From contig JANYBN010000187.1 in the NCBI GenBank assembly GCA_025360785.1, positions 1 through 64,000 of the forward strand: 64,000 nucleotides of DNA. Direction: 5' to 3'. This stretch comes from Geobacter sp. (GTDB taxonomy: Bacteria > Desulfobacterota > Desulfuromonadia > Geobacterales > Pseudopelobacteraceae). The position numbers and the translations under genes were made by a program. Each line of letters begins with the position of its first letter. Position 1 is the first letter of the stretch. The notes below the pieces were generated by a model that worked only from the letters and a program-made list of their open reading frames with translations, searched no databases and was not told where the DNA came from. Shown in pieces: positions 28,254-36,780 of the stretch.

Positions 28254-30350
28254 GTGATTTTTAATTCTCTAAAAATTAAAATAGTCGGCATGGTGTCGCT
28301 CATCGTCATTGCGGTCATTTCTTTCGTATCGTGGAACCATTACCACGGCCAGAAAGCAATGATTGAAAGTATTGTTGAGAAAAGTTCTGTCGTGTTGAGC
28401 GAGAGTGTCGCATCAAACATCCAAAGCTCCATGAAAAACGGTCATACAACCTCATTAAACCAGATTTTGCACGACACAAAAATACATGACCACATAAAAG
28501 CCTTGCGAATAATCAATATGGAAGGCACCATAATTCATTCTGCAAACAAGAATGATATTGGTAATGAGCTTTCCTTAGAAGAACGAGATCACATTTCAAA
28601 AACAAAACAAAATCATTTCTATTTCACCAACAGTGAAAACAACCTTGACTCATACACCCGTATCGTTAACACTCCCGACTGTCATGGTTGCCATGATGCG
28701 CGCAAGCCATTCATAGCAATCATTGAAACCGAAATATCACTTAACGATTTAACCAGTTATGTAAGCATTGAAAAGAAAAACGCTATTTTTTCTTCTGTAG
28801 TGATGATCTTGCTGATAGTTGGGACCATTTTTGCCTTTCTAACACTCTATGTTGACCGTCCGGTTCGTTCTTTAATTGCTAACATGCAACAGATTGAACT
28901 CGGAGATTTCGAAGTAAGCAGTTCAATTCCCAGTTCAAATGAAATGAACCTCCTCTCGCTTCACTTCAACTCAATGGCCTCAAAACTGAAAGACCTGATG
29001 CATACCACGGTTTTCAATGAACGTGAACTGGCACGGGCAGAAGAAAAACTTGTCCATCATCACGATACTCAGCTTATGAACCAGAAGCTTGAAGAGCAAC
29101 TAAAAGAAATTGAGAATCTGAATGTTTCACTTGAAGAAAGAATCGAGGAGGTAGAAAAGGCAAGCTTCACCATTGCCGATCTTGCCGCCGAACTTGAAGA
29201 TAAAAATTCAAACCTCGAACATGCGATTGACAGACTTTCAACTATCTACAAAATCGGTTTGGCAATCAATTCAACTATGGATATAGATCGGCTATTCAAC
29301 CTGATTGTGCGCAGCACAACGAGTACATTAAATGCTCAAATCGGCTACATAATTCTTTATGACGATAAGCTGAAAACTCTTAACGTAACAAATCTTATTG
29401 GAAACGGAAAACTGATTGCACCGCAAAAAGCATTAAAAATAAAGGATACCAGCGTTTCATCATGGGTTATCAATAACCGCCAACCACTACTGATTGCTGA
29501 CATAGATCAAGCACCACAGTTTGACCGTTTCAGTGAATTGGGCTATGAGCGCAAAACCTTGATATGTGCGCCTCTAATGGTCATGGATGATATCATTGGC
29601 ACCATAAGTGTCGTGAACAAGACTGACAATTCACAATTTTACTCATATGAACTGGAAATGCTTACAACTATAGCAGCCCAGGCCGCGATAGCCATAAAAA
29701 ATGCTACACTTTACGATGAACAGCAGCAAACCTACCTGAACACGATTCAGGCTCTGGTGACAGCCATCGAAGCAAGCGACAGCTACACCAAGGGACACTC
29801 AGAGCGGGTCACTCGCTATAGCGTGGAAATCGGTCGCCGATTCAACCTTTCCAGTGATCGATTGCAAATACTCGAACGGGCTGCCATTCTGCACGATATC
29901 GGAAAAATCGGCATTGATTTGAGCCTGCTGCACAAAGAGGGCAAGCTTTCAGCACATGATGTCAGCGAACTGCACTTACACCCCAAAATCGGCATGAAGA
30001 TTCTTGAGCCAATTGAATTTCTAAAGGATGTCCGTACCTGTATCGGTCAACACCATGAGCGCTATGACGGCTTGGGATATCCGGACCGCATCAAACACAC
30101 TGATCAACTTCTGGAATCACGCATTATCGGTGTGGCTGACGCGTTTGATGCCATGACATCTGATCGCCCCTATCGCAAAGCGCTTACATTGGATGTTGCC
30201 ATCGCGGAGTTATCAGAGAACTCCGGAACGCAGTTTGATCCTGCCATTGTAGAAATCTTTTCATCCATTCTTGAAGAAGGGGAATTTTTCGCATCACGCT
30301 TCGACAAACTCCCTGTAACCTCACACGCTCAATCATCTTTTCGTGCCTGA
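28254..30350 (+). CDS. HD-GYP phosphodiesterase with periplasmic c-type heme sensor and GAF domain
   Basis: The 698-residue protein begins with a membrane span (about 10-27), then a periplasmic domain with one c-type heme motif, CHGCH at 143-147. A second span (about 180-200), a HAMP region, a coiled coil (about 255-320) and a GAF domain (about 340-490) follow. The C-terminal HD-GYP domain has HDIGKIGI and HHERYDGLGYP. HD-GYP enzymes hydrolyse cyclic di-GMP. The covalent heme suggests sensing of redox state or a gas. Heme-c-binding periplasmic sensors are known in Geobacter chemoreceptors and kinases. The start is GTG with a weak ribosome site. Confidence 0.9.
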   Translation: MIFNSLKIKIVGMVSLIVIAVISFVSWNHYHGQKAMIESIVEKSSVVLSESVASNIQSSMKNGHTTSLNQILHDTKIHDHIKALRIINMEGTIIHSANKNDIGNELSLEERDHISKTKQNHFYFTNSENNLDSYTRIVNTPDCHGCHDARKPFIAIIETEISLNDLTSYVSIEKKNAIFSSVVMILLIVGTIFAFLTLYVDRPVRSLIANMQQIELGDFEVSSSIPSSNEMNLLSLHFNSMASKLKDLMHTTVFNERELARAEEKLVHHHDTQLMNQKLEEQLKEIENLNVSLEERIEEVEKASFTIADLAAELEDKNSNLEHAIDRLSTIYKIGLAINSTMDIDRLFNLIVRSTTSTLNAQIGYIILYDDKLKTLNVTNLIGNGKLIAPQKALKIKDTSVSSWVINNRQPLLIADIDQAPQFDRFSELGYERKTLICAPLMVMDDIIGTISVVNKTDNSQFYSYELEMLTTIAAQAAIAIKNATLYDEQQQTYLNTIQALVTAIEASDSYTKGHSERVTRYSVEIGRRFNLSSDRLQILERAAILHDIGKIGIDLSLLHKEGKLSAHDVSELHLHPKIGMKILEPIEFLKDVRTCIGQHHERYDGLGYPDRIKHTDQLLESRIIGVADAFDAMTSDRPYRKALTLDVAIAELSENSGTQFDPAIVEIFSSILEEGEFFASRFDKLPVTSHAQSSFRA

Positions 30351-30381
30351 CGCCCCCCCTTCACCACTCATTGAGTTTCCA

Positions 30382-31344
30382 GTGACAGAGCTGCTATCAA
30401 TACATAATCTTCAGGTTTCCTTTCCTACAGAAGAAGGTATCTTTCAAGCTGTCCGGGAAATATCTCTTTCCCTTTCAAAAGGATCCGTACTGGCACTTGT
30501 TGGTGAGTCCGGGTCAGGAAAGACGATGACGGCTCTCTCGATAATGCGGCTTGTACCGCCGCCAGGATTTATCAGTTCAGGTGAAATTGTTTTTGAGGGA
30601 CAGGATTTGTTACTGCTCTCGCAAAAAGCTCTGCAGAACATTCGGGGACGAATGATTTCAATGGTCTTTCAGGAGCCAATGACCTCGTTGAATCCGGTGT
30701 TGCGAATTGCTGATCAACTCTGCGAGCCGCTGATTCTGCATATGAACATGTCCAGGCGGGATGCTCTGGAACAAGGAATCGAGCTGCTGACAAACGTCGG
30801 CATCCCCTCTGCCGGTGATCGCATGCGCGACTATCCGCACCAGCTGAGTGGCGGTATGAGACAGCGAGTCATGATTGCCATGTCTCTGGCGTGTCACCCC
30901 TCTTTGCTGATAGCCGATGAGCCGACAACTGCCCTGGATGTAACTATTCAGGCGCAAATACTGGAACTTCTAGACGCCAGGATAAAATCCAGCGGGTTAT
31001 CGATGCTGCTTATTACGCATGATCTGGGAATAGTTGCCGAACGTGCCGGCCATACCGCTGTAATGTATGCCGGCCAGATTGTTGAGTCAGCTCCTACCGG
31101 CACTCTACTGACTGCTCCACGGCATCCGTATACCCAGGCGCTCCTGGCTTCACTGCCGCAGTACGCCGAACCTGGCAAGCCCCTGCCTACAATGGCGGGC
31201 CAATTGAATATCCGGGCAGCTTCTGCAGGTGGCTGCTGTTTCGCGGAGCGCTGTCCAATCAAAACCTCCGGGTGCTGCGATGAACCTCAGCAGCTTCGTG
31301 AAATTGCTCCGTCACATCTAGTGCGTTGCTGGAAATGTTCATGA
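30382..31344 (+). CDS. oppD: Oligopeptide/dipeptide ABC transporter ATPase OppD
   Basis: The ATPase has Walker A GESGSGKT, signature LSGGMRQR and Walker B SLLIADEPTTALD. The family-specific C-terminal Cys-rich oligopeptide region (CCFAERCPIKTSGCC) follows. I favour GTG 30382 (MTELLSIHNLQVSF), the normal N-terminus; an upstream GTG at 30343 overlaps the HD-GYP stop and has no ribosome site. It forms a pair with oppF. The permease and binding-protein genes oppABC are not visible, so they lie elsewhere or are absent. Confidence 0.9.
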   Translation: MTELLSIHNLQVSFPTEEGIFQAVREISLSLSKGSVLALVGESGSGKTMTALSIMRLVPPPGFISSGEIVFEGQDLLLLSQKALQNIRGRMISMVFQEPMTSLNPVLRIADQLCEPLILHMNMSRRDALEQGIELLTNVGIPSAGDRMRDYPHQLSGGMRQRVMIAMSLACHPSLLIADEPTTALDVTIQAQILELLDARIKSSGLSMLLITHDLGIVAERAGHTAVMYAGQIVESAPTGTLLTAPRHPYTQALLASLPQYAEPGKPLPTMAGQLNIRAASAGGCCFAERCPIKTSGCCDEPQQLREIAPSHLVRCWKCS

Positions 31345-32315
31345 GCAATACCCATCTTCTCAGTGCAGTCGATCTGCATAAAAAATTCAAAGTATCTTCA
31401 CAGAGACATTCAACCCGTTTTCTGACCGCACTTGATCAGGTGTCTCTGCATTTGTCAGCCGGTGAAACGCTCGGAATTGCCGGAGAGTCCGGTTGCGGCA
31501 AATCAACCCTGGCGAAAATCATGGCCGGGCTTCTAACGCAAAACGGGGGTAATGTTTTTTACAAGGGTACGCTGCTGTCACAGCTGGAGCAGAAAGATCG
31601 GATCAATTTTCGTCGTAAAACACAAATGATCTTTCAGGATCCCTTTTCATCTTTAAACCCCCGTATGCGAGTTGGCGACAGCATCAAAGAGCCGCTCAAG
31701 ATTGCCGGTGTATCGGTTCCGCTGCAACGCGTAGAGCTTGAACGGATCATGGCGGCAGTCGGACTGCCCGGCGACACTGCCAATCGCTTTCCAGACGAGT
31801 TTTCGGGAGGACAGCGCCAGCGCATCGGTATTGCGAGGGCCCTGGCTGCTTCACCAGAAATTCTGATCGCAGATGAGCCTGTTTCATCTCTTGATATTTC
31901 GATACAAGCCCAGATCATCAATATCCTGCTGCAAATGAAGATCGACTTCAAGTTGTCCATGATGATTGTCTCACACAATTTGCTGATATTACGTCATATA
32001 TGCGACCGTGTAATCATCATGTATCTTGGAATTATTGTTGAGTGCGGACCCGCTTCGGAACTATTTCAACGCTGTCGACACCCGTATACCGAGGCACTCA
32101 TCGCTGCAATCCCCGGCTTTCACTCATTATCCGCTTCCAAAGACGAATTATTGCGGGATGACCTTCCTTCAGCTTTATCAATCCCGCCAGGGTGCCGATT
32201 TCATCCACGCTGTCGACATGCGGTTGACATCTGTCGTCACGAGGTTCCGAAGTTGGTGGAACATGCAACCGGACATACTGCAGCCTGCCATCTGAGCGAC
32301 AGCCTCTATGGCTGA
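31341..32315 (+). CDS. oppF: Oligopeptide/dipeptide ABC transporter ATPase OppF
   Basis: The second ATPase has Walker A GESGCGKS, signature FSGGQRQR, Walker B ILIADEPVSSLD, and a C-terminal Cys-containing region (CRFHPRC). ATG 31341 overlaps the oppD stop (ATGA); a TTG at 31326 is less likely. OppD and OppF work as a heterodimer powering a peptide permease at the inner membrane. The gene is followed by an arsR-family gene with its own promoter. Confidence 0.9.
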   Translation: MSNTHLLSAVDLHKKFKVSSQRHSTRFLTALDQVSLHLSAGETLGIAGESGCGKSTLAKIMAGLLTQNGGNVFYKGTLLSQLEQKDRINFRRKTQMIFQDPFSSLNPRMRVGDSIKEPLKIAGVSVPLQRVELERIMAAVGLPGDTANRFPDEFSGGQRQRIGIARALAASPEILIADEPVSSLDISIQAQIINILLQMKIDFKLSMMIVSHNLLILRHICDRVIIMYLGIIVECGPASELFQRCRHPYTEALIAAIPGFHSLSASKDELLRDDLPSALSIPPGCRFHPRCRHAVDICRHEVPKLVEHATGHTAACHLSDSLYG

Positions 32316-32348
32316 TAGAGATACATCTGCTCAAAACACAGTTTTAGA

Positions 32349-32377
32349 TTGACTAGCGTAAATTCCATATATATGAT
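32349..32377 (+). promoter_or_regulatory. Predicted sigma-70 promoter of the arsR-family gene
   Basis: TTGACT (32349-32354), 17 bp, TATGAT (32372-32377), about 29 bp ahead of the ATG. An AGGAG ribosome site lies near 32393. Confidence 0.6.
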
Positions 32378-32405
32378 AATCAAAAATATTACAGGAGCCT
32401 AAGCC

Positions 32406-32678
32406 ATGGCCTTTGATAAAGATAAGAAATTTACTGCAGAAGCAGATGTTTTAAAGGTGCTTGGTCATCCGATCCGCTTGAAAATCGTTGCTGGTCTTTG
32501 TACACATGAGTGCAACGTAAAGCATATCTGGGAATGCCTCGGACTGCCTCAGGCAACTGTGTCGCAACATCTGGCACTGCTTAAGAACAAGGGAATAATT
32601 GATGGCAAGCGTGAAGGAGTGGAAGTACACTACAGCGTCATTAATGAATTCGCGAAAAGAATTATAAGTTCGTTATAA
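32406..32678 (+). CDS. ArsR-family winged-helix regulator
   Basis: This 90-residue protein has the ArsR winged-helix core: the EADVLKVLGHPIRLKIV start, then LPQATVSQHLALLKNKGII recognition helix and GVEVHYSVI wing. Cys residues in GLCTHECNVKHIWEC (about 34-48) could bind a metal or thiol, as in ArsR sensors, but the canonical ELCVCDL motif is changed. Such regulators usually release DNA when bound. Its stop codon sits inside a TTATAA that also ends bioC on the other strand. Confidence 0.85.
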   Translation: MAFDKDKKFTAEADVLKVLGHPIRLKIVAGLCTHECNVKHIWECLGLPQATVSQHLALLKNKGIIDGKREGVEVHYSVINEFAKRIISSL

Positions 32679-33497
32679 TTTGGTACGAGCGATCAGGTAG
32701 ACGACCTTATATGTAGCCGGAATCCTGCTATTATGCCCATACCGTTCCATGTAAAGCCGTGAAGCTTCCTGTAATATCCCCCGCCATCCCAAGCCGCTTC
32801 CAGATCCACCCGATACGGTACCAGCACCGATGTTTTTTATCGATCGCAGCAGAGAATTAAGATTGTCGTACCAGTCTACTTCCGTATCAACCGTAACAAC
32901 CGCCCTTTCAAAATCCATGCTGTTCACAATTGACTTTACATCGTCAACAGTCCAGAAATTATGCAGGCGGGACATTTTTTGGCTGCTGTCGCGGCTGCAC
33001 CGACCGGCCGCATCCCTAAAACAGCCCTGAAGCTCAGCCAGTGTTCCATCACAAAAAAATGCCAGACTAACATCTCCTCCAGGTCGTGTAACTCTGCTCA
33101 ATTCATGCAAAGCAGCAGATAAATTGCCTACCCACTGCAATGCAGACGCCGACATGGTTAGATCAAATGCCCCGGTTCTGAACGGAAGATATTCGACACC
33201 AGCGTTAACGGCCTGACAGATAGCACCCAGCTTTTGCTGTGTGCGCAGACACATGTTTAATGCGATATCAACGCCAGTAAGTCCGGCCTCCTGATACCGC
33301 GAATGCAGCCTTTCCAGCAGTGCTCCGGTTCCGGTTCCGACATCAAGTATTTGCTCCGGCTCCCGGTTCAGATGAAGCTCGATTGAATTGGCCAACTGCT
33401 CCACAACCCGCTTCTGAACGAGAACGTGCTGATCATAATCGGCAGCTTTTCGATGAAATGCAGCGGCAATCTTGCCGGTATCAGGCAATTTGTCCAC
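32673..33497 (-). CDS. bioC: Malonyl-ACP O-methyltransferase BioC
   Basis: The 274-residue SAM-dependent methyltransferase has motif I LDVGTGTGALLER, the VDIALNMC acidic loop, and the MSASALQWVGNL motif typical of BioC. It methylates malonyl-ACP to start pimelate synthesis on fatty acid enzymes. GTG 33497 is preceded by AAGGAG with a 5-base spacer and overlaps the bioH end; the longer frame to 33530 lies further inside bioH. It is the last gene of the bio operon. Confidence 0.9.
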   Translation of the reverse strand: MDKLPDTGKIAAAFHRKAADYDQHVLVQKRVVEQLANSIELHLNREPEQILDVGTGTGALLERLHSRYQEAGLTGVDIALNMCLRTQQKLGAICQAVNAGVEYLPFRTGAFDLTMSASALQWVGNLSAALHELSRVTRPGGDVSLAFFCDGTLAELQGCFRDAAGRCSRDSSQKMSRLHNFWTVDDVKSIVNSMDFERAVVTVDTEVDWYDNLNSLLRSIKNIGAGTVSGGSGSGLGWRGILQEASRLYMERYGHNSRIPATYKVVYLIARTKL

Positions 33498-34320
33498 TGA
33501 TGCTCCTTGTAAATCGTAACATTTCGGCATTGAATTGATGACTGTGCGTCAGAAAGGGCGCATGTCCGCAGTGCGGATAAATTGTCTGTTCTGCGCCAGG
33601 AATATGTTCTTTAAGATAACTCGACGCCCCAGGCAGACATATCCGATCATCTGTTCCATTAACAATTAAAGTCGGAACGCTAATTGCGGCCAACAGTTTG
33701 CGCATGTCTGTCCCGGCAAGGGCATCAAGGGAGTCAAGCGCTGCAGCGGCATCCGGCAGCGGTATTGACGAGAGCATAGACCTGATCTCTGGTGCAGCAG
33801 GGTGGCCTTCCAACTCTTTTTCTGCAAACATTCGGGTATAAAATCCATCTCTTGCGCGCTGCATATTGCGCTGCACCTTGAGACGCATACCACTCGCTTC
33901 ATTAGCTGCAAGGCCGTAAGGGAAATCCTCTGTAGCTGTAAAGCTGGGAGTTGCAGAAACCAGCATCAGGCCGGTAAGCCTTACTGACAACTCTGCAAAT
34001 GAACGCAATGCAACTTGCCCCCCCATCGACCAACCGACCAGGAAAGCCTTCGAAAGTTTCAGACTATCAAAAAGATCGATCAAATCTTCAGAAAAACTGT
34101 CAAAATTCAATGGTCCAGATATTTCCCGCGAGCGGCCGTGACCTCTAAGATCAGGCGCCAAGAATCGCATTGAATCTGGATTTGAACCCATGAGGCCGTC
34201 AAACTGATACTTCCAGACCGCCGAGGACATGCACCAGCCATGCAGCAGTACGACCGGACACCCTGCCCCCTGGTCTTCATACCATAACGGCTCACCTCTG
34301 CGGTTCTCATACCAGGGCAT
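33481..34320 (-). CDS. bioH: Pimeloyl-ACP methyl ester esterase BioH-like
   Basis: The 279-residue alpha/beta hydrolase has oxyanion-loop LLHGWCMSSAVW, the nucleophile elbow GWSMGG (Ser in GxSxG), the acid in VNGTDDRICLPG and the base in HCGHAPF. BioH removes the methyl ester from pimeloyl-ACP, ending the BioC cycle. The order bioF-bioH-bioC supports this assignment over a general hydrolase. It overlaps bioF and bioC. Confidence 0.87.
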   Translation of the reverse strand: MPWYENRRGEPLWYEDQGAGCPVVLLHGWCMSSAVWKYQFDGLMGSNPDSMRFLAPDLRGHGRSREISGPLNFDSFSEDLIDLFDSLKLSKAFLVGWSMGGQVALRSFAELSVRLTGLMLVSATPSFTATEDFPYGLAANEASGMRLKVQRNMQRARDGFYTRMFAEKELEGHPAAPEIRSMLSSIPLPDAAAALDSLDALAGTDMRKLLAAISVPTLIVNGTDDRICLPGASSYLKEHIPGAEQTIYPHCGHAPFLTHSHQFNAEMLRFTRSISGQIA

Positions 34321-35492
34321 CAGACGACCCCAAGACTTCTGCCGACATGGCAGATACGTTCGACCGCTCCAGCCAGATCAGCCAGTGTATGAGTGGCCAT
34401 CAAGGTAAACCGGAGGCGACTGGTGCCGACCGGCACCGTCGGCGGACGAATTCCCTGGGCAAAAAGCCCTTCCGCCAGCAGCGCATCTGAAAACTCCATG
34501 GTTGTAACTGCAGAGCCAATGACGATAGGCACAATCTGAGTCGAGCCGGCTGGTATCTTGAAGCCGGCATCTACGAGGCTATTCCTGAAGAACGTGCTGT
34601 TGGCCCTAAGCTGTTCCCTCAACCCGTCCCCTTCCGAGGTCTGCACCAGTTCTACCGCCGCCAGTGAAGCCGCCAATACCGACGGGGGCAATGAGGTCGA
34701 AAAGATGAAGCTGCGGGCGCGATTTATCAGCAGCTCGCGCAGTTCCGCCGTCACAGCGGCATAGGCCCCAAAACTCCCCAGAGCCTTGCCAAACGTGCCC
34801 ATCTGGATATCGACATCATTCCCGAGCCCCTGCAGTTCAGCACTTCCCCTCCCCTGTCTCCCCAGGACACCGCAGCCATGTGCATCATCGACCATAAGCA
34901 GCGCCCCATGTCTGCGTTTGAGCTGCACCAGTTCAGCCAGCGGCGCGATATCACCATCCATGCTGAAAACACCATCGCTGACAATCAGGCTACGCCCCTT
35001 GGCATGTTTTTCCATGAGCAACGCCAGGCTCTGGTGGTCGTTATGGGGGTAGCGCACCAGACGTGCCCCTGAGAGCAGGATACCATCAACAATACTGGCA
35101 TGATTGAGCCGGTCAGAAAACACTACATCACCCCGACCGACCAGAGCAGGGATTATGCCGGTATTTGCCGCATGACCGCTGTTGAAGACCAGCGCAGCTT
35201 CACACTTCTTAAATGTGGCGACAGCAGCTTCAAGCCGTTCGTGCAGCTCCATGGTTCCGGATACCAGCCGGGAGGCGCCGCTTGAGGTCCCGTACTGCTC
35301 GATTGCCTCAATTGAAGCTGCCGCCAGGGCGGGGTGATCGGCCAACCCAAGATAATTATTGGAACAGAGCAGCAGCACGTCATGATCGTTGCACGTAACA
35401 CGCGCTGCCTGCCTGCTGCTAACCAGCCTGGTACTTCGCAGCAGTCCCCGGCTTCTGATATCTTCAAGTTCATTTTGTATTGTTCTGTTCAT
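34320..35492 (-). CDS. bioF: 8-amino-7-oxononanoate synthase BioF
   Basis: The 390-residue PLP enzyme from ATG 35492 ([16 protein letters not shown]) has the [10 protein letters not shown] motif, [25 protein letters not shown], and the Lys-bearing [13 protein letters not shown] segment. It condenses pimeloyl-ACP with alanine. It is the first gene of the operon, behind a BirA box that covers its -10. The downstream steps (bioA, bioD, bioB) are not in the window. Confidence 0.95.
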   Translation of the reverse strand: MNRTIQNELEDIRSRGLLRSTRLVSSRQAARVTCNDHDVLLLCSNNYLGLADHPALAAASIEAIEQYGTSSGASRLVSGTMELHERLEAAVATFKKCEAALVFNSGHAANTGIIPALVGRGDVVFSDRLNHASIVDGILLSGARLVRYPHNDHQSLALLMEKHAKGRSLIVSDGVFSMDGDIAPLAELVQLKRRHGALLMVDDAHGCGVLGRQGRGSAELQGLGNDVDIQMGTFGKALGSFGAYAAVTAELRELLINRARSFIFSTSLPPSVLAASLAAVELVQTSEGDGLREQLRANSTFFRNSLVDAGFKIPAGSTQIVPIVIGSAVTTMEFSDALLAEGLFAQGIRPPTVPVGTSRLRFTLMATHTLADLAGAVERICHVGRSLGVV

Positions 35493-35503
35493 GTCAGCCC
35501 CAG

Positions 35504-35536
35504 TGGTCAACCGGCATATTATATCAAGGTTGACAA
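35504..35536 (-). promoter_or_regulatory. BirA operator overlapping the bioF promoter
   Basis: On the minus strand ttgtcaacc (35528-35536), 15 bp, ggttgacca (35504-35512). This matches the known BirA box TTGTnAACC-N14/15-GGTTnACAA at 17 of 18 arm positions or nearly so. A consensus -10 TATAAT (35518-35523) lies in the spacer, so BirA bound to biotinyl-AMP would block RNA polymerase. It starts 12 bp upstream of the bioF ATG. Confidence 0.82.
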
Positions 35537-35672
35537 TGTGTCCAAAAAAAAACATTCATATTTCAGTTAAGATGATTCCGACAGCTATCAACCTGCATTG
35601 TTGCGCTGTAGCGAGTAATCCAGCCGGATGTAATTTATGTTTCATTTTTATTGGTATAACGGGCATGGCTTT

Positions 35673-35697
35673 GACCTGCCGGGTTTTCGGGCAGGTC
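35673..35697. repeat. Inverted repeat in the degraded bioF-RES spacer
   Basis: gacctgcc (35673-35680) pairs with ggcaggtc (35690-35697) across 9 bases. It lies just past the metallo-hydrolase remnant and may be its old terminator, but there is no T tract. Confidence 0.4.
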
Positions 35698-35725
35698 GTA
35701 AGCCTTGTTGGACACTCACTCTTTG

Positions 35726-35872
35726 TTAGACTTGTAACGCTTCGCCATCTTGCAGGAGGAATACGTTCTCGAAGAAGTTTGCGTAGTCTGCTGCTTTTTC
35801 AGTATGTACTGGCACGAGACGTTTCGGGTTGAGTTTTGCTGCAAACCGCTGGATAAGTCTGGCGGGACGCTG
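35726..35872 (-). pseudogene. C-terminal remnant of an MBL-fold metallo-hydrolase
   Basis: A 48-codon open stretch with no start codon reads FAAKLNPKRLVPVHTEKAAD and ends NVFLLQDGEALQV and a stop. The LVPVHTE segment followed by F.NV.LL.DGE is the C-terminal end of MBL/beta-CASP-like metallo-hydrolases. The frame is closed upstream by TAA at 35873-35875 and nothing of the catalytic His-rich part is present. This is a clear gene remnant, probably left by a deletion. Confidence 0.62.
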
Positions 35873-35924
35873 TTATCTATTTTTCTATTGAGTTTAGCAA
35901 AAACAAAAAAACGTCCTCCCGCAG

Positions 35925-36030
35925 TAAAAATAAAAAAACCGCTTAAGCCGGAATCAGTCACGATTCAGCGGCTTTTATTAGTTGTCTGTTTGTTCCATAA
36001 ATCCAATCCCTAAATCCATAACATAAAAAG
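35925..36030 (-). ncRNA. Candidate small RNA or attenuated leader
   Basis: A promoter-like TTGACA-N17-TAATGT (36037-36065) is followed about 105 bp later by a hairpin with a long U tail. The hairpin has outer stem ccgct/agcgg (35939-35943 with 35966-35970) and inner gattc/gaatc pairs. The T-rich tract is at 35925-35938 on the minus strand. No gene lies between, only a 6-codon frame MEQTDN. It may be a small RNA, or the leader of a gene now lost. This is a prediction by eye. Confidence 0.3.
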
Positions 36031-36036
36031 TACTTC

Positions 36037-36065
36037 ACATTACTCCGGCGCTACCCTCCTGTCAA
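36037..36065 (-). promoter_or_regulatory. Promoter-like element sharing sequence with the cytochrome c promoter
   Basis: TTGACA (36060-36065), 17 bp, TAATGT (36037-36042). About 48 bp here (36021-36067) closely match the region 54170-54218 ahead of the five-heme cytochrome gene, including tactccggc, ccct, tgtcaacg and acataaaaag. Confidence 0.5.
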
Positions 36066-36123
36066 CGTGTTCCGGCGGTAGGAGTATTCCAATCTACCCC
36101 CGCAACGCCCGCATAACCGTTTT

Positions 36124-36735
36124 CTACTCCCACCGAGCTGTCCGAAATGAAAACGATTCATCATCCTGACGCATCCAGATCACCTCTTTGGTTGATATGG
36201 TCAGCACCCATGTTTGTGTCGCACCGTCAGGCTTTTTTGCCGCAAAAGCCAGCGGGGTCAATACGGCCACACAAAAGTGCAGTTCCGGGTCACGCACGGA
36301 CTGATACATAATTGCGCCCAAGCCGATGTCTCGTGCTATTCGCCCGAACGCTTGTGTTGCGGAATAATCTAATGGATTGTGCCATTGAGAAGCATTGATG
36401 TCGAATGGCGGTTTACGTAAGTCTACGCAGCTTGTTGTGATCGGCACCCTGAAGGCGGTGAAGGAGCAAGGCTGAAGGCGTTCCAGCCCGGTGGTATCCT
36501 GAAGAAAGCGCCATCGCCAATAGCCGACTTCGGCGGCGGCTATCCGGACGGTTTCAGCTGCGTAGAACAGTCCGGGATCTTGAACTGCCCGAAAGCGTGT
36601 GCCGGAAGGATGGCGGGTTTCGTAGCGGAAGGGACTAAAAAGCAAATAGTGAAGATCGGTAGCTTCTTGGGGGATTGGCGGCTTGCGCTCTTCCAGAATA
36701 TCCTCAAGCAGCTCCTGTTCTGCACGGGTATCCAC
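36124..36735 (-). CDS. RES-domain toxin (orphan)
   Basis: This 203-residue protein matches the RES toxin family: LHYLLFSPFRY, then SGTRFRAV (Arg47), GLFYAAE (Tyr58) and AAAEVGYWRWR (Glu69), the Arg-Tyr-Glu set of the NAD-degrading RES fold. RES toxins normally follow a Xre/DUF2384 antitoxin gene on the same strand. Here the gene upstream is manC, 45 bp away, and no antitoxin is seen. The start is GTG 36735; the frame opens only slightly further upstream, so the N-terminus may have been trimmed. It might be harmless or silent. Confidence 0.75.
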   Translation of the reverse strand: MDTRAEQELLEDILEERKPPIPQEATDLHYLLFSPFRYETRHPSGTRFRAVQDPGLFYAAETVRIAAAEVGYWRWRFLQDTTGLERLQPCSFTAFRVPITTSCVDLRKPPFDINASQWHNPLDYSATQAFGRIARDIGLGAIMYQSVRDPELHFCVAVLTPLAFAAKKPDGATQTWVLTISTKEVIWMRQDDESFSFRTARWE

Positions 36736-36780
36736 AAGCTTGGATGTGGGAGGCAGGGGGTGGGTTTAGAGAGGTTACTA

